From Leisingera sp. M658 (GTDB lineage Bacteria; Pseudomonadota; Alphaproteobacteria; Rhodobacterales; Rhodobacteraceae): DNA of 64,000 nt. Within the stretch, counting starts at the first letter, position 1. The number at the start of each line of letters is the position of its first letter. The position numbers and the translations under genes were made by a program. Location of the stretch: assembly GCF_025144145.1 (NCBI RefSeq), contig NZ_CP083546.1, positions 2,992,501-3,056,500 on the forward strand, in the 5' to 3' direction. Below, one piece after another: positions 60,838 to 64,000 of the stretch. The notes beneath the pieces are model-generated. The model saw nothing but the letters and a program-made list of their open reading frames with translations. It did no database searches and was not told the DNA's origin.

Positions 60838-61536
60838 ATGAGCAGTTCAGCCAACCTGGAAACCCAGTTGCGCGAGGCGATCCTCGCCAAACCCGACGCC
60901 GTGCTGCAAGACCAGCACCTGATGAATGCCCTTGTCGCCGCCAATGAGCGGGCAATGGGCTCCAACGTTGTTGATCTGCGCGGCATCGCGATGGAGCGGA
61001 TGGCGGCGCGGCTCGACCGGCTGGAGGATACCCACCGCTCGGTGATTGCCGCGGCCTATGACAATCTGGCCGGCACCAACCTGATCCACCGCGCCGTGCT
61101 GCGGTTGCTGGAACCGCAGGGCTTTACCGGCTTTCTGGCCTGCCTGGAACAGGATATGCCGGAGATCCTGCGCGTGCAGTCCCTGGCGCTGGTGCTCGAG
61201 ACCGCCCAGCCCGGCGGGGCCGAGATTGAACGCAAGTCCGGCGCCCTGAAGCTGTCAGGCCCCGGCTTCACCGAAAGCTATGCCGGCCAGCCCCGCAGCC
61301 AGCGCATTGTGACCCTGCGCCAGACCCAGGGCGGCAGCCCGCGTGTTTATGGGGCAAAAGCCGAATGGATCCGCTCCGAGGCCTGCCTGATGCTGGATCT
61401 GGGCGAAGGCCGCCTGCCCGGCATGCTGGTGATGGGGTCCGAAGACCCGCATCAGTTCTCGCCGATGCAGGGCACCGATCTGCTCGCTTTCTTTGCCGGC
61501 GTCTTTGAACGCGCGATGCGCTGCTGGCTGTCATGA
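60838..61536 (+). CDS. DUF484 family protein
   Basis: A 232-residue protein with a GAF-like fold. The N-terminus LETQLREAILAKPDAVLQD and VVDLRGIAMERMAARLDRLE are characteristic. DUF484 genes lie next to xerC in many proteobacteria, as here, but their task is not established. The start is the ATG after GCAAGAG; an 81-residue upstream extension in the frame is repeat sequence. It overlaps xerC by four bases. Confidence 0.9.
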   Translation: MSSSANLETQLREAILAKPDAVLQDQHLMNALVAANERAMGSNVVDLRGIAMERMAARLDRLEDTHRSVIAAAYDNLAGTNLIHRAVLRLLEPQGFTGFLACLEQDMPEILRVQSLALVLETAQPGGAEIERKSGALKLSGPGFTESYAGQPRSQRIVTLRQTQGGSPRVYGAKAEWIRSEACLMLDLGEGRLPGMLVMGSEDPHQFSPMQGTDLLAFFAGVFERAMRCWLS

Positions 61537-62453
61537 CATTGATCTCCCCGGCCTGCCGCGATGCCCTGCAGCTCTGGCTGGAGCGCTTGGGCGGGCTGGA
61601 GGCCGCCTCGGCCAACACGCTGGCTGCCTACCGCAGCGATGTCAGCGCTTTCCTGGCCTTCATGACCGGACACTCCGGCGGCCCGCAAGGGCTGGGTGCT
61701 CTGGCGCGGATCACCACTGCCGATATGCGTGCCTGGATGGCCTCGGAGCGCGGTTCGGGCACCGGTGCCCGCTCGCTGGCGCGCAAGCTATCGGCAGTGA
61801 AAACCTTTTACCGCTGGCTGGCGGAGCGCGAAGGGTTTGAGCCTGCCGCGGTGCTTTCTGCCAGGGCGCCGAAATTCCAAAAGAAACTGCCCCGCCCGCT
61901 GGCGCCGGATGCCGCCAAGGCGGTGCTGGAAACGGTGGAGCTGCAATCGCAGACCGATTGGGTTGCAGCCCGCGACGTGGCGGTAGTGACACTGCTTTAC
62001 GGCTGCGGGTTGCGGATCTCAGAAGCACTGAACCTGACGGGCTCCGACGCGCCGCTGCCGCCGGTGCTGCGTATTCTGGGCAAGGGTAAAAAGGAGCGGA
62101 TTGTGCCGGTTCTGCCAGCAGCGCGCGACTCGGTGGACCGCTACCTTGCGCTCTGCCCGCATCCGCAGGAGGCGCAAGCACCGCTGTTCCGCGGTGTGCG
62201 GGGCGGGGCGCTGAACCCGCGCCAGATCCAAGGGGTGATGGCCCGGACCCGCGCCCAGCTGGGGCTGCCCGCGACGGCAACACCGCACGCGCTGCGCCAC
62301 AGCTTTGCCACCCACCTGCTGGAGGCCGGCGGCGATTTGCGGGCCATTCAGGAGTTGCTGGGGCACGCGTCCCTGTCGACCACTCAGGCCTATACGGCGG
62401 TGGATACCACGCATCTGATGGACGTCTACATGCGGACCCACCCAAAGGCATGA
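61533..62453 (+). CDS. xerC: Tyrosine recombinase XerC
   Basis: A 306-residue site-specific recombinase that resolves chromosome dimers at dif with XerD. The N-terminal SAM-like domain (about 9-102) is followed by the catalytic domain with all active residues: Arg161 (GCGLRISEAL), the Lys turn at 184-187 (GKGKKERIVP), His252 and Arg255 (HALRHSF), His278 (LGHASLSTTQ) and Tyr287 (AYTAVD). The start overlaps DUF484, so the two are coupled. It is a housekeeping XerC by length and context, not a phage integrase. Confidence 0.95.
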   Translation: MTLISPACRDALQLWLERLGGLEAASANTLAAYRSDVSAFLAFMTGHSGGPQGLGALARITTADMRAWMASERGSGTGARSLARKLSAVKTFYRWLAEREGFEPAAVLSARAPKFQKKLPRPLAPDAAKAVLETVELQSQTDWVAARDVAVVTLLYGCGLRISEALNLTGSDAPLPPVLRILGKGKKERIVPVLPAARDSVDRYLALCPHPQEAQAPLFRGVRGGALNPRQIQGVMARTRAQLGLPATATPHALRHSFATHLLEAGGDLRAIQELLGHASLSTTQAYTAVDTTHLMDVYMRTHPKA

Positions 62454-62504
62454 CTTGACCCCAGGTCCTGGCTGGGTTTTGCTGAAGCCAGGGAGGCCTG
62501 CCGA

Positions 62505-62732
62505 ATGTCTGCAACTGACCCTGAAAAACCCGTCCTGACCAGTGTTCTTACCTGCCCTGCTTGCGGGCATGAGGCCGCAGAAGAGATGCCGCAAGACGCC
62601 TGCCAATGGTTTCATGAATGCCCGGCCTGCAGCGCCCTGCTGCGGCCAAAACATGGGGATTGCTGCGTTTTCTGCTCCTATGGCAGCATCCCCTGCCCGC
62701 CGGTACAGACAGGCAGAAACTGCTGCGGCTAG
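62505..62732 (+). CDS. GDCCVxC domain small protein
   Basis: A 75-residue protein with two CxxC knuckles, CPACGHEA (17-24) and CPACSALLRPKHGDCCVFC (39-57), the latter ending in the GDCCVFCSYG signature, and further cysteines near the end (about 12 in total). This metal-binding domain is found in mobile heavy-metal or MerR-linked loci and beside transport genes. There is no such neighbour here. It starts 51 bases after xerC and could be co-transcribed. Confidence 0.85.
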   Translation: MSATDPEKPVLTSVLTCPACGHEAAEEMPQDACQWFHECPACSALLRPKHGDCCVFCSYGSIPCPPVQTGRNCCG

Positions 62733-62846
62733 CGCGGCCGCGCATGTGCATTCGCTAAAATGCGCTCTATTTTCACGGCGGCGGGAAAGCTGCTGTTAAG
62801 GCGCCGCGGGCTTGATGGCAGAAACCGATCCAGAAAGGATTCTGCT

Positions 62847-63059
62847 ATGACCTGTAACGGCTATTCAGCCTTGTTTGCCGATGGCGCCCCTGCGGCCCCT
62901 GCCCCGCCGCCCGGGACGCACCCCTGGGAGCGGGCACGCGATATACCTTCCAAAGCCCCCTTTTCCTCGCCTGACATTACAGCGCCTGCCCCCTTTGGCC
63001 AGCGCATGGCCCGCATCCAGTTCTCCAACGGTACGGATTTCCGCCCAAAGCTGCATTGA
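62847..63059 (+). CDS. Small hypothetical protein upstream of pcs
   Basis: A possible 70-residue protein starting MTCNGYSALFADG after AAGGATTCTGCT. It is Pro/Ala-rich (APAAPAPPPGTHPWERARD) and has a repeated-looking hydrophilic end (QRMARIQFSNGTDFRPKLH). No family is recognised. Its stop is near the pcs region, and a good ribosome site supports it, but the composition is also compatible with a non-coding frame. Confidence 0.5.
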   Translation: MTCNGYSALFADGAPAAPAPPPGTHPWERARDIPSKAPFSSPDITAPAPFGQRMARIQFSNGTDFRPKLH

Positions 63060-63098
63060 ATGCTTGCGGGATTCGGCCAAATTCGCCATCAGGGGCGC

Positions 63099-63809
63099 AT
63101 GACACCTCAGATCCGCGCCCTCTCCGTTCATCTGCTGACTGCAACCGGTGCCGTGTTCGCCATGCTGGCGATGCTGGCAGCGGCGGACGGCAAGTGGAGC
63201 CTGATGTTTGTCTGGCTGGTGATTGCATTTGCCGTTGACGGCGTCGACGGCCCGCTGGCCCGGCATTACCATGTCAAACGCTACTCGCCGGAATTCGACG
63301 GGGTGCTGCTGGATCTGATCATCGACTACCTGACCTATGTTTTCATTCCGGCCTTTGCGCTGTTCCAATCGGGATTGATGGCAGGCTGGACCGGCTGGTT
63401 TGCAATCATCGTCATCACCTTTGGCAGCGCGATGTATTTTGCTGACACAAGAATGAAGACCAAGGACAATTCCTTTGCCGGCTTTCCCGGCTGCTGGAAT
63501 ATGCTGGTGCTGGTGATCTTTGCGCTGGAGCCGAGCCATTGGACCATCCTGGTGCTGGTGACCCTGCTGTCCGCCGCTATGTTCCTGCCGCTGAAGTTCA
63601 TTCACCCGGTGCGCACCGCGCGCTGGCGCAAGGTGTCATTGCCCATGGCGCTCGCCTGGACCTTCTTTGCCGGCTGGGCCGCCTGGGTTGATTTCCACCC
63701 CGCCAGCTGGGCGCATTGGGGGTTGGTGGTGACGTCGGTCTACCTGCTGTTTGTCGGCATTGCCCAGCAGATCGCGCCGGAACGGCGGCGCAAATCCACA
63801 GCGGTTTGA
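63099..63809 (+). CDS. pcs: Phosphatidylcholine synthase
   Basis: A 236-residue CDP-alcohol phosphatidyltransferase family membrane protein with about eight helices. It joins CDP-diacylglycerol with choline to form phosphatidylcholine in one step. The motif FAVDGVDGPLARHYHV (about 46-61) followed by EFDGVLLDLIIDYLTYVF (about 64-81) supplies the metal-binding aspartates. The start is the ATG after AGGGGCGC; an ATG 39 bases earlier adds non-conserved residues. Confidence 0.93.
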   Translation: MTPQIRALSVHLLTATGAVFAMLAMLAAADGKWSLMFVWLVIAFAVDGVDGPLARHYHVKRYSPEFDGVLLDLIIDYLTYVFIPAFALFQSGLMAGWTGWFAIIVITFGSAMYFADTRMKTKDNSFAGFPGCWNMLVLVIFALEPSHWTILVLVTLLSAAMFLPLKFIHPVRTARWRKVSLPMALAWTFFAGWAAWVDFHPASWAHWGLVVTSVYLLFVGIAQQIAPERRRKSTAV

Positions 63810-63820
63810 TGCGTAGCTGA

Positions 63821-63841
63821 CAGAGGGGCGCTGCCCCTCTG
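63821..63841 (+). terminator. Hairpin after pcs
   Basis: CAGAGGGGC (63821-63829), loop GCT, GCCCCTCTG (63833-63841): a perfect 9-bp stem 11 bases after the pcs stop, without a T-run. It adjoins a copy of the CCGGGATA repeat and lies between convergent genes. Confidence 0.6.
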
Positions 63842-63862
63842 CGTCCCTGGCAGGATGCATTC

Positions 63863-63890
63863 ACCCCGGGATACTTCCAGCCAGAAGAAG
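63863..63890 (+). repeat. Short dispersed repeat (CCGGGATA type), third copy
   Basis: The sequence ACCCCGGGATACTTCCAG then CCAGAAGAAG matches the copies at 57404-57430 and 57444-57472. It lies between the convergent pcs and ogt-like genes, next to a perfect hairpin. Confidence 0.65.
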
Positions 63891-63921
63891 CTGCAGCAGC
63901 GCTGCAGGCTGGACCCTGCGT

Positions 63922-64000
63922 TCAGATCAGCAGGCCCGCAGCGCCTTCATGTTTCAAAAGCGCGACTTTGGTTTCGACCCCGCCCTGGCCCGAAAAGCCG
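63922..64000 (-). CDS. Methylated-DNA--protein-cysteine methyltransferase-like, C-terminal end
   Basis: Only the last 25 residues are visible, since the gene enters from the right edge. They read GFSGQGGVETKVALLKHEG and then AAGLLI before the stop, like the C-terminus of Ogt/Ada O6-alkylguanine methyltransferases (G(F/Y)-GG---K--LL--EG). The active Cys is outside the window. An unrelated protein with a similar end cannot be excluded. Confidence 0.5.
   Translation of the reverse strand, partial: GFSGQGGVETKVALLKHEGAAGLLI

Noticed and set aside
61533-62453. Phage-type integrase marking an island
   Set aside because: Length, coupling with DUF484 and the full XerC motif set show a housekeeping recombinase. 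No att repeats or cargo genes were seen.

Overview
The window looks like chromosome of a marine alphaproteobacterium of the Rhodobacteraceae (Roseobacter group, Leisingera/Phaeobacter/Ruegeria-like). The evidence is high G+C, the ctaC-ctaB-coxF-ctaG-ctaE oxidase operon, a Flp-type tad pilus locus with short AVTVDW pilins, ybgC-tolQRAB-pal-cpoB-tilS-ftsH, ruvCAB, phosphatidylcholine synthase, a DUF1127 gene and the ligase-associated helicase/PdeM pair. This is inferred from gene content and order; no 16S or database comparison was possible. No tRNA, rRNA, CRISPR array, prophage or insertion sequence was seen.

Layout. 1-5.5 kb (minus): a partial FAD-linked oxidase, an exported MBL-fold protein, and a coupled thrC-M16 peptidase-GNAT string. 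4.8-9.1 kb (minus): the aa3 cytochrome oxidase assembly operon ctaC-ctaB-coxF-ctaG-ctaE-surf1. It diverges from tldD across a region holding a perfect FNR box and a perfect 17-nt palindrome. 9.3-18.9 kb: tldD, dprA, topA, a 3-oxoacid CoA-transferase pair, a membrane protein, a TetR regulator and a lytic transglycosylase. 19.1-32.1 kb (plus): a tad pilus locus with two nearly identical tandem Flp pilins, a third divergent pilin, cpaB, cpaC, an OmpA-like lipoprotein, cpaE, cpaF, tadB, tadC, two TPR lipoproteins, the prepilin peptidase and an uncharacterised AAA ATPase. 32.1-35.7 kb: DEXH helicase, PdeM nuclease and a PaaI-type thioesterase. 35.9-39.7 kb (minus): one-carbon/folate genes folD and fhs flanking a chorismate mutase, then a MOSC protein.

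40-50 kb (minus): the cell-envelope block ybgC-tolQ-tolR-tolA-tolB-pal-cpoB followed by tilS and ftsH, preceded by a conserved hypothetical gene and thpR. 50.4-52.8 kb (minus): ruvC-ruvA-ruvB. 53.1-53.4 kb (plus): a DUF1127 gene followed by a CCUCCUCCC-loop hairpin and a strong terminator, very like the CcsR ('cuckoo') stress sRNA arrangement of Rhodobacter. 53.5-57.4 kb: a small membrane protein, prmA, an MFS carrier and a divergent YeeE/YedE transporter. 57.5-64 kb: priA (minus), then transaldolase-like, DUF484-xerC, a GDCCVxC protein, a 70-aa hypothetical and pcs (plus), and the 3' end of an ogt-like gene (minus).

Non-coding structure. Intergenic gaps carry many strong hairpins. Three gaps (1.5, 15.0 and 60.7 kb) share a 45-nt dispersed repeat (CCCAACGG ... 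GGGAG) whose central stem varies in a compensatory way. A second short dispersed repeat (CCGGGATAyTT ... CCAGAnGAAG) lies near 57.4 and 63.9 kb. The most interesting items are the 45-nt repeat family, the DUF1127-sRNA unit, the FNR box between the oxidase operon and tldD, the duplicated pilin unit with a covarying UUCG terminator, and the ATPase at the end of the tad locus.
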